From Afipia sp. P52-10 (lineage in GTDB: Bacteria; Pseudomonadota; Alphaproteobacteria; Rhizobiales; Xanthobacteraceae), in contig NZ_AZSJ01000007.1 of assembly GCF_000516555.1 (NCBI RefSeq), positions 557,376 through 621,375 on the forward strand: 64,000 nt of DNA. Direction: 5' to 3'. The notes under the pieces were generated by a model. That model ran no database searches. It was not told the DNA's origin and was given only the letters and a program-made list of their open reading frames with translations. Made by a program: the position numbers and the translations under genes. Each line of letters begins with the position of its first letter. The first letter of the stretch is position 1. Of this stretch, positions 9,265-17,397 are shown in pieces.

Positions 9265-10656
9265 ATGAGTATCGCTGAAGTTCTGAGTCCCACCCGCCCG
9301 CCGCTGCAGCCGCCGCGTCCCGAGCCCGCGCCACCGGAGATGTCGACGTTCCGCCGAATCCTGGCGATGCGACGCAGCACGATCGGCACCTGGGGCCCAC
9401 GCGCCTACGAGGAAGAGATCCTCAAGGGCACCTTCCTCGGCAAGAGCAGCTTCACGGTCAACGCTCCCGACGTCATCAAGCATGTGCTGATCGACAACCA
9501 CGAGAATTACGGCCGCACCCATGTCGGCGTTCGCGTGCTGCGGCCGATCCTTGGCGAAGACGGGCTGTTGCTGGCCCACGGAAAGTCCTGGCGGCTGCAA
9601 CGTCGGACACTTGCGCCGGCCTTCTCCCCACGCGCAGTGGCGCTGCTCGTGCCGCACATGCTGGCGGCGACCGATGCGATGGTGGGCGGCGAGCTTGGCG
9701 ATCATTGCGGAGAGCCGTTCGACCTGCGCGAGGCGATGCAACGGCTGGCTCTCGACATCGCCGGGCGGACGATGTTCTCATTTTCCCTGGACCGGCATGG
9801 TGCGACCTTGCGTAATTTCGTCAATGATTACGGCAACCGCCTGGCCCAGCCACACTTTTGGGACGTCATCCTGCCGCTGAACTGGCCGAGCCCGCGCGAC
9901 TTCGCCCGCCGCGCCTTCCGCCGCGAATGGACCCAATTTCTGAGCGTCCTGATTGCCGAACGACGCACGCTCGGCACCAGTGACGGTGCGCCACGCGACC
10001 TGTTCGATCTGATGGTCGCGGCTCGCGATCCGGAGACCGGCGAGGCGTTCTCCGATGCGCAGCTTGCCGACCAGATCGCTACCATGATCCTGGCCGGTCA
10101 CGAGACCACCGCCACCGCGTTGTTCTGGTCGCTCTATCTGCTGGCGCTCGATCCGCACACCCAGGACGACCTGGCCGACGAGGCGCGGGCGCAGGGCGCT
10201 GGCCGGCCGGGTGCACTCGAAACTGGAGCACTGACCTTCACCCGCGCGGTGCTCGACGAGACGCTGCGGCTTTATCCGCCGGCCTACCTGATCGCCCGCG
10301 AAGCGCTCGGCCCGGATACCATTGCCGGCACGCCGATCGGCGCCCGCGACGTGATCCTGATCTCGCCGTGGCTACTGCACCGGCACGAGAAACGCTGGGA
10401 CAATCCGCACGCCTTCATTCCGCAGCGCTTCATGCCCGGCGCTCCCGTACCAGATCGCTTCGCCTACCTGCCGTTTGGTGTCGGACCGCGGGTCTGCATC
10501 GGCGCGCAGTTCGCGCTCACCGAAGCGACGCTGGCCCTCGCGAAGATCGTCGCGACCTATCGGGTGGAGTTGATTGACCGACAACCTGCAATTCCGATGG
10601 GGATTGTGACGACCCAGCCGGACCATTCACCAGTCTTCCGCCTGACGCGCCGCTAG
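9265..10656 (+). CDS. Cytochrome P450
   Basis: A 463-residue soluble P450 monooxygenase. The heme-ligand loop is PFGVGPRVCIG with Cys411, the I-helix oxygen-activation motif is AGHETTATAL near residue 277, and the K-helix ExxR is DETLRLYP near residue 333. There is no fused reductase and no adjacent ferredoxin or reductase gene, so its redox partner is encoded elsewhere. The sequence resembles CYP4/CYP102-like heme domains more than class I bacterial forms, which would suit fatty acid or alkane substrates, but this is inference. Confidence 0.94.
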   Translation: MSIAEVLSPTRPPLQPPRPEPAPPEMSTFRRILAMRRSTIGTWGPRAYEEEILKGTFLGKSSFTVNAPDVIKHVLIDNHENYGRTHVGVRVLRPILGEDGLLLAHGKSWRLQRRTLAPAFSPRAVALLVPHMLAATDAMVGGELGDHCGEPFDLREAMQRLALDIAGRTMFSFSLDRHGATLRNFVNDYGNRLAQPHFWDVILPLNWPSPRDFARRAFRREWTQFLSVLIAERRTLGTSDGAPRDLFDLMVAARDPETGEAFSDAQLADQIATMILAGHETTATALFWSLYLLALDPHTQDDLADEARAQGAGRPGALETGALTFTRAVLDETLRLYPPAYLIAREALGPDTIAGTPIGARDVILISPWLLHRHEKRWDNPHAFIPQRFMPGAPVPDRFAYLPFGVGPRVCIGAQFALTEATLALAKIVATYRVELIDRQPAIPMGIVTTQPDHSPVFRLTRR

Positions 10657-10847
10657 CACCCGGCCCAGAACCTCCGTGGCGGCGTACCAGCGCGAGCCGC
10701 GGCGCTGCGGTCGTAAGACGCGTTGTCCAAAACCCATTGCCCAAGCTCCGTTGCCAATGACAACGCTCGTGATTGAACAGCGGGGGACTTCGCGCGGTTC
10801 CTCGGATAAGCAGGTGTTCGATGAACGCGGCGTGCGGGCCCGTCGCT
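10657..10847 (+). other. Non-coding stretch after the P450 gene
   Basis: I see no convincing coding frame, tRNA or terminator here. Together with 11040-11331 it makes a roughly 0.7-kb gene-poor interval, interrupted only by a weak 63-codon leftward frame. Confidence 0.3.
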
Positions 10848-11039
10848 TCAGGCGGCAACGCGGATAGGACGGAGAACGGTTTTCTGCCGCCGCTGCAACT
10901 GACTCATCAGCGCCGCCGGCGCCCGCGTGCTTCGGCAGATGTCGTCCGCTCGCAACCAGGCGACCTCCTCCATTGCATTGACAAGGCCTTGCAGCCATTT
11001 GTCATTGCACGAGATTTCCCTGATTACACAAGCGTCCAT
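10848..11039 (-). CDS. Possible small protein, 63 aa, unknown
   Basis: A weakly supported leftward frame starting MDACVIREISCNDKWLQG. An AGGGTAGGT stretch lies just upstream of the ATG at a plausible Shine-Dalgarno distance. The amino-acid composition (Trp, Asn, Asp, Glu and Ile in place of the Arg/Pro/Ala excess of spurious GC-rich frames) looks protein-like up to about residue 40, then turns Arg-rich. No domain is recognised. It may be a real small gene or a decayed remnant. Confidence 0.3.
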   Translation of the reverse strand: MDACVIREISCNDKWLQGLVNAMEEVAWLRADDICRSTRAPAALMSQLQRRQKTVLRPIRVAA

Positions 11040-11331
11040 CGCACCTACCCTGAGCCTCGATAACGCACCATTCGGCGGCTTGTTCCGTCTCCCATGAGGG
11101 GCGGCCAGCAGCCTTATGTTGTCAGCTCTCGCAGCCGCAAGGTTCACGCGGTCTGCGACAGTTGAAGCAAAGGATCGGGAAAAAGAACCAGCGCCCGCCG
11201 CAGCCGCATTGCGGATGACGGCGGCAGAGACACCAGGGCCCCGCAGAAGCCGCATTATTGATTGGATGCGGACGTCTGCGACCCGGGTAATCGAATCAGA
11301 AGCGACGGCTCAAGGCGCGCCGCTCACTCCG

Positions 11332-11619
11332 TCAGGCGGCGGAGCGATTCTTGACGGCACCGATAAGCGCGGTGAGGAGCGCCCCACCCGCACCGCCACC
11401 GATCACCTGGGCGATGATGTTGCCGACGCTCAGGTTGCCGGTTGCCGCGGCGCTCGTGATCGCCGGCAGCAGCAGCGATACGATCTGTCCCAGCACACCG
11501 CCGCCGACCAGACCGGCGATCGTGTTGCCAAGCGTTCCCAGATCGAATGTCGACGAGCTCTTGCCGGCTGCGTTACCGCCCAGAGCACCTGCGACAAGAT
11601 TGATTAAAATCTGTTCCAT
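11332..11619 (-). CDS. Small Gly/Ala-rich hydrophobic protein, unknown
   Basis: A 95-residue protein starting MEQILINLVAGALGGNAAGK at ATG 11619. An in-frame extension to 11691 lacks support. The chain alternates glycine-rich and hydrophobic segments (IAGLVGGGVLGQIVSLLLPA and IIAQVIGGGAGGALLTALIG), giving two short hydrophobic hairpin-like stretches. Similar small proteins with a GTLGN...GLVGGGxxGQ pattern occur in Bradyrhizobium relatives as uncharacterised proteins. It stands alone. Membrane association is likely, function unknown. Confidence 0.75.
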   Translation of the reverse strand: MEQILINLVAGALGGNAAGKSSSTFDLGTLGNTIAGLVGGGVLGQIVSLLLPAITSAAATGNLSVGNIIAQVIGGGAGGALLTALIGAVKNRSAA

Positions 11620-11913
11620 GATGTTACCCCCGGTTGCGAGATTCGCAGCTTGAGACCAGAGGTAGCGGCATACAAGCCGAAAATTGCGCAACCCACCGTT
11701 CAGTTCGCTGGATGGCTTCTAAGGCCCAGCCGTGGCCGGCTTAAAACGACTAAAAGGAGAACTGTGTTTGAACGGGCTTGATGCGAAAACATTGGTACCG
11801 AGCCCGCTTGAGACAGATGCCGTTCCGCCCGATAGCGGCCTCAGACGGTTTCCGCGTGCGGATTCGCTATGGTCGAAGGAACTGAGACAGATGCCGAGAG
11901 GCAAAGGCCCACT

Positions 11914-12339
11914 ATGAAACCTCGCATTTCCGTTCTCACGCTCGGCGTCGCCGATCTCGAACAATCGCTGGCCTTCTACCGCGATGGCCTCGGCCTTCCG
12001 ACCGAAGGCATCATCGGCCGCGAATTCGAACACGGCGCGGTCGCCTTCTTTGAGTTGTCGGGCGGGCTGAGGCTGGCGATCTGGGCGCAGGACGATATCG
12101 CCCACGACAGCGGACTACCGAAGCATCCCGTTTCCTCCACGGCCTTCACGATCGGGCATAACGTCCGGCACCGGCAGGAGGTCGACGAGACGATCGATGC
12201 CGCACGACGTGCGGGGGCGGAGATCATCAAGGTGCCGCAAGCGACGTTCTACGGCGGTTACGCCGGGTATTTCCGGGACATCAACGGACACCTGTGGGAG
12301 GTCGTCTGGAACCCTCAGATGCTGCCGCCGGAGGATTGA
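11914..12339 (+). CDS. VOC family protein (glyoxalase/bleomycin-resistance fold)
   Basis: A 141-residue single-domain vicinal oxygen chelate protein. The two beta-alpha-beta-beta-beta repeats are visible, beginning with VLTLGVADLEQSLAFYRDGL and ending with YFRDINGHLWEVVWNP, whose Glu is the usual metal ligand. The start at ATG 11914 follows GAGAGGCAA; an upstream in-frame ATG at 11869 adds non-homologous sequence. Related proteins include lactoylglutathione lyase and extradiol dioxygenases, but the reaction cannot be assigned. Confidence 0.88.
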   Translation: MKPRISVLTLGVADLEQSLAFYRDGLGLPTEGIIGREFEHGAVAFFELSGGLRLAIWAQDDIAHDSGLPKHPVSSTAFTIGHNVRHRQEVDETIDAARRAGAEIIKVPQATFYGGYAGYFRDINGHLWEVVWNPQMLPPED

Positions 12340-12415
12340 CAGATTTCCTAACCGGCAAAATGTATCGCGGTGAAAAGTGAGAAGTGGCGCCAAGAACGAC
12401 GTACCTTAATCGCTT

Positions 12416-12505
12416 TGGCGGAAGGGGTGGGATTCGAACCCACGGTACCCTTGCAGGTACGCCGGTTTTCAAGACCGGTGCCTTAAACCACTCGGCCACC
12501 CTTCC
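12416..12505 (-). tRNA. tRNA-Ser (anticodon TGA)
   Basis: A 90-base leftward tRNA. The acceptor stem pairs GGAAGGG with CCCTTCC, the discriminator is G, and CCA is encoded at the 3' end (complement of 12416-12418). The anticodon stem CCGGT/ACCGG encloses the loop CTTGAAA, giving TGA (complement of 12469-12471). A long variable arm (GCGTACCTGCAAGGGTACC) and the T-arm GTGGG-TTCGAAT-CCCAC confirm a class II serine tRNA. Confidence 0.97.
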
Positions 12506-13061
12506 ATGCCGGGCCCTTGTCCGGCGGCGCTGTGCCGGTCCGAAGACCCCTTGCTCCCCCAACCTAACGGCCCACGCAGGAGATGGACGCCTGTTTAGGG
12601 TGCGCAGCCTCGCATCGTCAACAGCGCTGGCGCCGATCCGGACGTCTTTGTTATCGCGACCAAAATGCCTTCGGCCGAATGCTCAGGGCCGATTCTGGAT
12701 TGATATCGTCGCTCCAACGCCAGCGAACGTCATTCGGCGCTCTTCCCGCGCCGGGATCGCGATCGAGCCTTTGGCTCGCAAACCGCTGGCGAAACCTTGG
12801 CTCACCAAAATTGCCACGCGGCGCCTTGCTTCCGGAGCCTTGCCTCACGAAGAGCCTTGCCTCACGAAGAGCCCTGCCGCACGAAACCTTGGCGCCTAAT
12901 TGGCAATCAGCGGCGGGCTCTCACAGTAACTGGCCATCAAAGACTTGACGACTGACGAACCGTGAAACGCAAGGCGATCGCTGGTCGCCCCCTGCGGATG
13001 GGAAGTCGCGGACAGCGTCCGCCGCGCGTTGGATGCGTTCAGCCTGGCCCCAATCCCGCCG
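12506..13061 (+). other. Intergenic region with tandem repeat
   Basis: No convincing coding frame is present in this 556-base gap between the tRNA-Ser 5' side and the TPM fusion gene. Frames reading through it are Arg/Ala/Pro-rich shadows. The only clear structure is a three-copy 17-bp tandem repeat at 12835-12885, with partly similar sequence on both sides (12789-12806 and 12885-12897). The tRNA promoter should lie just right of 12505. Confidence 0.5.
12835..12885. repeat. 17-bp tandem repeat, three copies
   Basis: Units 12835-12851 and 12852-12868 are identical (GAGCCTTGCCTCACGAA). The third, 12869-12885, differs at two positions. It lies in non-coding sequence. It is a short minisatellite with no visible coding or regulatory role. 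Confidence 0.9.
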
Positions 13062-14432
13062 TCAGATCACCACCACCTTGTCGGGCAGTTCGTTGGTGTC
13101 GGTCGCGCTGCGCGGAAAGTGGTTCGCTAGGAGCGGCGCACACAGCGCGATCGCGCCGGTCATGCCCGCGGCCGGCCGCCCCTCGCGCAAACCATCCGCC
13201 AGACAGGCCAGCGCCTCGCGCCAGGCGTCGTTATCCACCTTCGCGGCGATCCCGTCGTCGACCAGGATTTCGGCATAGTGCTCGGCTTCGGCGACGAAGA
13301 TCAGCACACCCGAGCGCTCCTTCGTCCGCCGCAGTCCTTGCGCGAAGAACTGCTCGCGCGCCGCCTGCCGCGCGCGGCGCCGCTTCACCGGCCGCGGCAC
13401 CAGACGGAAGCGCCAGGCCGAGAACGACAACACGATCGCCAGCAGCGCGAACACTACGAGCTGGGTGACGTGGATCGTGTGCGCGCTGAGCGACGTCCAT
13501 GCGATCAGCGGCCACGGCCAGGCGAGCGCCAACAGCGCCGCCCACAACAGCGGCACCGAGCGATAGTCGCTCGCAGCGCGCATCACCACGCAGACGATCT
13601 CGCCCGACGTCGTGGCTTCCGCGGCGCGAATGGCCTCGGCGATCTGCCGGCGTTCGTCATCGGTGATCAGGGACATCGCGCCTCCTCCCCAGTCGCCAGA
13701 GCCGCCGCCGGACCAACCACCGCCACCACCGCCCCAGGTCGGCCCGGGAACGATGATCCAGCGGCCGTTACGAGTGCGGTGATAGGTGCGCGTGCCGCCC
13801 TGCTGGGCCGCGCGCCGCGCTGACATCATGAAGAACACGAGGATGAAGGCGATGACGATCAGCGGGACGATCATGTCCTGATACGAACCGGCATCGCTCT
13901 CCTCGCGGACCTTCGCCCGCTCCTGCCATTCGGTGTCGCCGGCGAGCGTGCCGATCACCGCGTCGGTGCCGGCCTCGATGCCGCCGGCGAAATCGCCGGC
14001 CTTGAATTTCGGCGCGATCGCCGCCGTGATGATCACCTTCGACAGCGCGTCGGTCAGCGTGCCCTCGAGGCCATAGCCGACCTCGATCCGCACCTTGCGC
14101 TCGTTCGGTGCCACCAGCAGCAGCACGCCATTGTTGGTCTTCGCCTGACCGAGCTTCCAGGCGCGAAACAGCTGATTGGCGTAGTCCTCGATGCTGGTGC
14201 CTTGCAGGCTGCGCACGGTTGCGACCACTAACTGGTTCGAGGTCAGGTCCTCATGTGCGGCAAGCTTGCTCTCGAGCTTCGTCTTGGCCTCGGGGCTGAT
14301 GATCCCGGCCTCGTCCACCACCCGGCCGGTGAGTTGCGGAAGCTCGAGCGCATGTGCGAACGTGCTTGCGATGCCGAGCAGGATCGCAAGCAGTGTCAGG
14401 CGCAGTCCGTGGATCGCGACCGCGCGCACCAC
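13062..14432 (-). CDS. Fusion of two TPM-domain (YgcG-like) proteins
   Basis: A 456-residue protein starting with GTG at 14432, one base after the lemA stop. Residues 1-28 are a signal peptide (ending FAHA-LELP). A TPM domain follows (RVVDEAGIISPEAKTKLES, LVVATVRSLQG), then a membrane segment (IVPLIVIAFILVFFMM, about 187-203) and a Gly/Trp-rich tail (GGGGGGWSGGGSGDWGGG). Normally such proteins end there. Here the frame runs on through Met253 into a second TPM-like domain (MSLITDDERRQIAEAIRAAE, SGEIVCVVMR) with two more hydrophobic segments near 295-345. In relatives these are, to my knowledge, two adjacent genes. A GGGGAGGAGG Shine-Dalgarno lies just before ATG 13676, so the second half may also be made alone (204 aa). 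Confidence 0.88.
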   Translation of the reverse strand: MVRAVAIHGLRLTLLAILLGIASTFAHALELPQLTGRVVDEAGIISPEAKTKLESKLAAHEDLTSNQLVVATVRSLQGTSIEDYANQLFRAWKLGQAKTNNGVLLLVAPNERKVRIEVGYGLEGTLTDALSKVIITAAIAPKFKAGDFAGGIEAGTDAVIGTLAGDTEWQERAKVREESDAGSYQDMIVPLIVIAFILVFFMMSARRAAQQGGTRTYHRTRNGRWIIVPGPTWGGGGGGWSGGGSGDWGGGAMSLITDDERRQIAEAIRAAEATTSGEIVCVVMRAASDYRSVPLLWAALLALAWPWPLIAWTSLSAHTIHVTQLVVFALLAIVLSFSAWRFRLVPRPVKRRRARQAAREQFFAQGLRRTKERSGVLIFVAEAEHYAEILVDDGIAAKVDNDAWREALACLADGLREGRPAAGMTGAIALCAPLLANHFPRSATDTNELPDKVVVI

Positions 14433-14433
14433 T

Positions 14434-15027
14434 TCAGAACTTCACCGATGGTGCCTGCTGGCTCTCCGGCGTGGCCTGGAAAGTTTCCATGGTCTTGGCG
14501 CCCCAGAACAGCTTCGCCCACAGGATGCCCGGGAAGGTTCGGACCTCGGTGTTGTAGGCCTGTACCGCGCCCACATAATCGCGACGCGCGACGGCGATGC
14601 GGTTTTCGGTGCCCTCGAGCTGCGACTGCAGCGCGAGGAAGTTCTGGTTGGACTTCAGATCCGGATAGTTCTCGGTGATCGCGATCAGCCGGCCGAGGAC
14701 GCCGGTCAGCTGGTTCTGCGCGTCCTGAAACTCCTTGAACTTCGCCGGATCGGTGATCGTCGAGGCATCGACCTTCACTGAGGTCGCCTTGGCGCGCGCC
14801 TCGATCACCCGCGTCAGCGTCTCCTGCTCCTGCTTGGCGTAGCCCCTGACGGTCTCGACCAGGTTCGGAATGAGGTCGGCGCGACGCTGGTACTGGTTCT
14901 GCACGTCGCTCCATTTCGCCTTGGCAGTTTCCTCCAGTGTAGGCACGTTGTTGACGCCACAGCCCGCGAGCGGCATGGCGACAAGGCACAGGACAAACAA
15001 GAGCAACAGGCGGCGCGATATCGGCAT
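14434..15027 (-). CDS. lemA: LemA family lipoprotein
   Basis: A 197-residue LemA protein. The start at ATG 15027 follows TGAGGA and gives a lipoprotein-like signal (LLLLFVLCLVAMPLAGC). The LemA core is plain: NQYQRRADLIPNLVETVRGY, then DLKSNQNFLALQSQLEGTEN and VQAYNTEVRTFPG. LemA proteins form an elongated helical bundle at the membrane; their role is unclear. They commonly pair with TPM-domain proteins, as here with the downstream fusion gene. A longer upstream frame to 15537 is not supported. Confidence 0.93.
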   Translation of the reverse strand: MPISRRLLLLFVLCLVAMPLAGCGVNNVPTLEETAKAKWSDVQNQYQRRADLIPNLVETVRGYAKQEQETLTRVIEARAKATSVKVDASTITDPAKFKEFQDAQNQLTGVLGRLIAITENYPDLKSNQNFLALQSQLEGTENRIAVARRDYVGAVQAYNTEVRTFPGILWAKLFWGAKTMETFQATPESQQAPSVKF

Positions 15028-15090
15028 CAGCAATTCCTCAGCGATGGAACTGTCGCCACGATAGCCCAGGAAACCGGCGGGAGACCAGTC

Positions 15091-15144
15091 ATGAGAAATG
15101 CGTAAGGGATGGGAAGTGCGTAAGTGACGAGAAATGCATGAGCG
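15091..15144. repeat. 18-bp degenerate tandem repeat, three copies
   Basis: Units 15091-15108, 15109-15126 and 15127-15144 share the pattern ATGrGAArTGCrTrAGkG, and a decayed fourth unit begins at 15145. They lie in the divergent gap between lemA and the first TTT binding protein. The function is unknown. Confidence 0.7.
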
Positions 15145-15265
15145 CACGGGAATGCCCAGCGTCGCGGGCTGCATGACTGTCGGAACCCTGCAGGTGCCGG
15201 ACGTCTCGGATTTTTCTGTTAACGTGCATTTACCAAACAAGAAGAAACGGCGGAGGCTCAAGGCC

Positions 15266-16252
15266 ATGCATCGAATCTTGAAACTGCTTGCGGGCCCATT
15301 GCTCACAGTCTCCCTGTCGCTGCTGACGCCGGTGGGGCCGGCTCCCGCATCCGCACAGGAGTATCCGACCCGCCCGATCACGCTGATCGTGCCCTGGCCC
15401 GCCGGCGGTCTGAACGACGTGGTGCTGCGGGTGATCGCCGAGCAGGCGGCCAAGACTCTCGGCCAACCGATCCTCATCGACAACCGCGCCGGCGGCGGCG
15501 GTTCGGTCGGTCCTGCGACCATGGCTGCGACCGCCAAGCCTGACGGATATACCTTCGCGCAGATGCCCGACGCGACCTACCGCATCCCGCTGATGCAGAA
15601 GTCGCCGTGGGACCCTGAGAAGGACTTCACCTACATCATCGGTCTCTATGCATACGCGTTCGGCCTGATCGTCCCGGCAGATTCGCCGTTCAAGACCTGG
15701 AAGGAGGTCGTCGAATATGCCAAGGCCAATCCGGGCAAGCTCACTTTCGGCACACCGGGTGCCGCCTCCTCGCTGCACATGGGCATGGAAAAACTGATCC
15801 GCGCCTCCGGCATCAAGCTGACGCACGTCCCGTTCAAGGGTTCGCTCGAGGAGAACACCGCGATCGCCGGCGGCCACGTCAACATGGGTGCGTCCGGTTC
15901 GAGCGCGAAGCCGCTCGCCGACGGCGGCAAGATCCGCTTCATTCAGATGTGGACCAGGACGCGTACCAAGAATCTGCCGGACGTGCCGACGCTGCGCGAG
16001 GACGGCTATCCGTTCGAGGTCGAAAGTCCAGTCGGGCTTGCCGGACCGAAGGGCATGGACCCGAAGATCGTCGCCAAGATCCATGACGCGTTCAAGCAGG
16101 CGCTCGACACACCCGAGGCGCGCGATGTCCTCGCCAAATTCGATATGACCGCGAGTTACAAGAGCAGCGACGACTACAAGGCTTTCATTTCCGACGCCAT
16201 TAAGGGCGAGCGCGAAATCCTCGAGAGCATCGGCCTCGCCCGCAAGGACTGA
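15266..16252 (+). CDS. TTT-type (Bug family) substrate-binding protein 1
   Basis: A 328-residue periplasmic binding protein of the tripartite tricarboxylate transporter family. The start at ATG 15266 has GGAGG nine bases upstream. The signal peptide ends ASAQEYPTRPI. Bug hallmarks are YPTRPITLIVPWPAGG, the GGGGSVGP loop and FGTPGAASSLHMGMEKL. No TctA/TctB membrane genes are adjacent, as is common for this expanded family. It sits directly before a close paralogue and near the pxp 5-oxoprolinase operon, suggesting uptake of a small carboxylate such as pyroglutamate (inference). Confidence 0.93.
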   Translation: MHRILKLLAGPLLTVSLSLLTPVGPAPASAQEYPTRPITLIVPWPAGGLNDVVLRVIAEQAAKTLGQPILIDNRAGGGGSVGPATMAATAKPDGYTFAQMPDATYRIPLMQKSPWDPEKDFTYIIGLYAYAFGLIVPADSPFKTWKEVVEYAKANPGKLTFGTPGAASSLHMGMEKLIRASGIKLTHVPFKGSLEENTAIAGGHVNMGASGSSAKPLADGGKIRFIQMWTRTRTKNLPDVPTLREDGYPFEVESPVGLAGPKGMDPKIVAKIHDAFKQALDTPEARDVLAKFDMTASYKSSDDYKAFISDAIKGEREILESIGLARKD

Positions 16253-16346
16253 TCCGCTCGCACGAACCGATACCGATTTGCTGCCGACTGCGGCCGCGCG
16301 GATTGCGCGGTCATGGAGGCAACTTTCCACTGGAGACCAAGATCGA

Positions 16347-17312
16347 ATGAAGAAACCAGCCTGCCTGCTCGCCCTGGGCCTGATGTTCACCGCCCTCGCC
16401 GGCAGCGCCGTCGCGCAGGAGTATCCGAACCGGCCGATCACGCTCATCATCCCATGGGTCGCGGGCGGTCCGACCGATATCGTCGTCCGCGCCATGGCCG
16501 AGTCCGCGCAGAAGCACCTTGGCCAGCCGATCCTGATCGAGAACAAGGCGGGCGGCGGCGGCTCGGTCGGCCCGGCGCAGATGGCAGCAACCGCCAAGTC
16601 CGACGGCTACACCATCACCCAGATGCCGGATGCGGTCTACCGCGTGCAGCTCATGCAGAAAACCACCTATGACGCGCAGACCGACTTCACCTACATCGTC
16701 GCGCTATCCGGCTATGCCTTCGGCGTCACCGTGCCGACGAATTCTCCATTCAAGACCTGGCAGGATGTGGTCGCTTACGCCAAGGCCAATCCCGGCAAGG
16801 TGACATACGGCTCTACCGGCGCGGGCGGCTCGCTGCACATCGGCATGGAGCGCATTCAGAAGTATTCCGGCATCAAGCTGACCCACGTCCCGTTCAAAGG
16901 CTCGGCAGAAGTCAACGTCGCCACCGCAGGCGGCCACGTCATGCTCGGCGCGTCCGGCTCCAGCGCGAAGCCGCTCGCCGACGCAGGCAAGCTGCGCTTC
17001 ATCCAGATCTGGACACGGAAGCGGCTGCAGATGCTGCCGGATGTCCCGACTTTGCGCGACCTCGGCTATCCGTTCGAGATCGAAGGGCCGATCGGCTTCG
17101 CTGGCCCGAAGGGCATGGACCCTCAGATCGTCGCCAAGCTGCACGATGCCTTCAAGGCGTCGCTGGACGATCCGAAGGTGCAGGAGGTGATGACGAAGCT
17201 CGAGCTGTTCCCGGCCTACATGAACGGCGCCGACTACAAGAAGATGCTGGCCGAGAACATGGAGATTGAGCGCGCGATCCTCACCGATCTCGGCATGGCG
17301 AAGAAAGACTGA
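16347..17312 (+). CDS. TTT-type (Bug family) substrate-binding protein 2
   Basis: A 321-residue paralogue of the preceding gene, sharing much of its length (GQPILIENKAGGGGSVGPAQ, GIKLTHVPFKGSAEVN, GASGSSAKPLADAGK). The signal peptide ends GSAVAQEYPNRPI. The start at ATG 16347 matches the mature length of the first copy. The two genes are 94 bases apart and probably arose by tandem duplication, then diverged in substrate loops. A strong terminator follows at 17342-17375. Substrate unknown; context points to a carboxylate. Confidence 0.93.
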   Translation: MKKPACLLALGLMFTALAGSAVAQEYPNRPITLIIPWVAGGPTDIVVRAMAESAQKHLGQPILIENKAGGGGSVGPAQMAATAKSDGYTITQMPDAVYRVQLMQKTTYDAQTDFTYIVALSGYAFGVTVPTNSPFKTWQDVVAYAKANPGKVTYGSTGAGGSLHIGMERIQKYSGIKLTHVPFKGSAEVNVATAGGHVMLGASGSSAKPLADAGKLRFIQIWTRKRLQMLPDVPTLRDLGYPFEIEGPIGFAGPKGMDPQIVAKLHDAFKASLDDPKVQEVMTKLELFPAYMNGADYKKMLAENMEIERAILTDLGMAKKD

Positions 17313-17341
17313 CGGCCTTTCGCGATCAGCTACAGATAACG

Positions 17342-17375
17342 ACGGCGCCGGAGCAATCCGGCGCCGTTTCTTTGT
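17342..17375 (+). terminator. Rho-independent terminator after the binding-protein genes
   Basis: A perfect 10-bp stem, ACGGCGCCGG (17342-17351) with CCGGCGCCGT (17358-17367), closes a six-base loop and is followed by TTCTTTGTT. It ends the rightward transcript of the two binding-protein genes just before the convergent aldolase gene. Confidence 0.88.
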
Positions 17376-17397
17376 TACATGGTCTGAAGTGCCGCAG

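Noticed and set aside
12416-13061. Genomic island attached at tRNA-Ser
   Set aside because: No integrase, no duplicated tRNA 3' end and no change in gene content are visible on either side.
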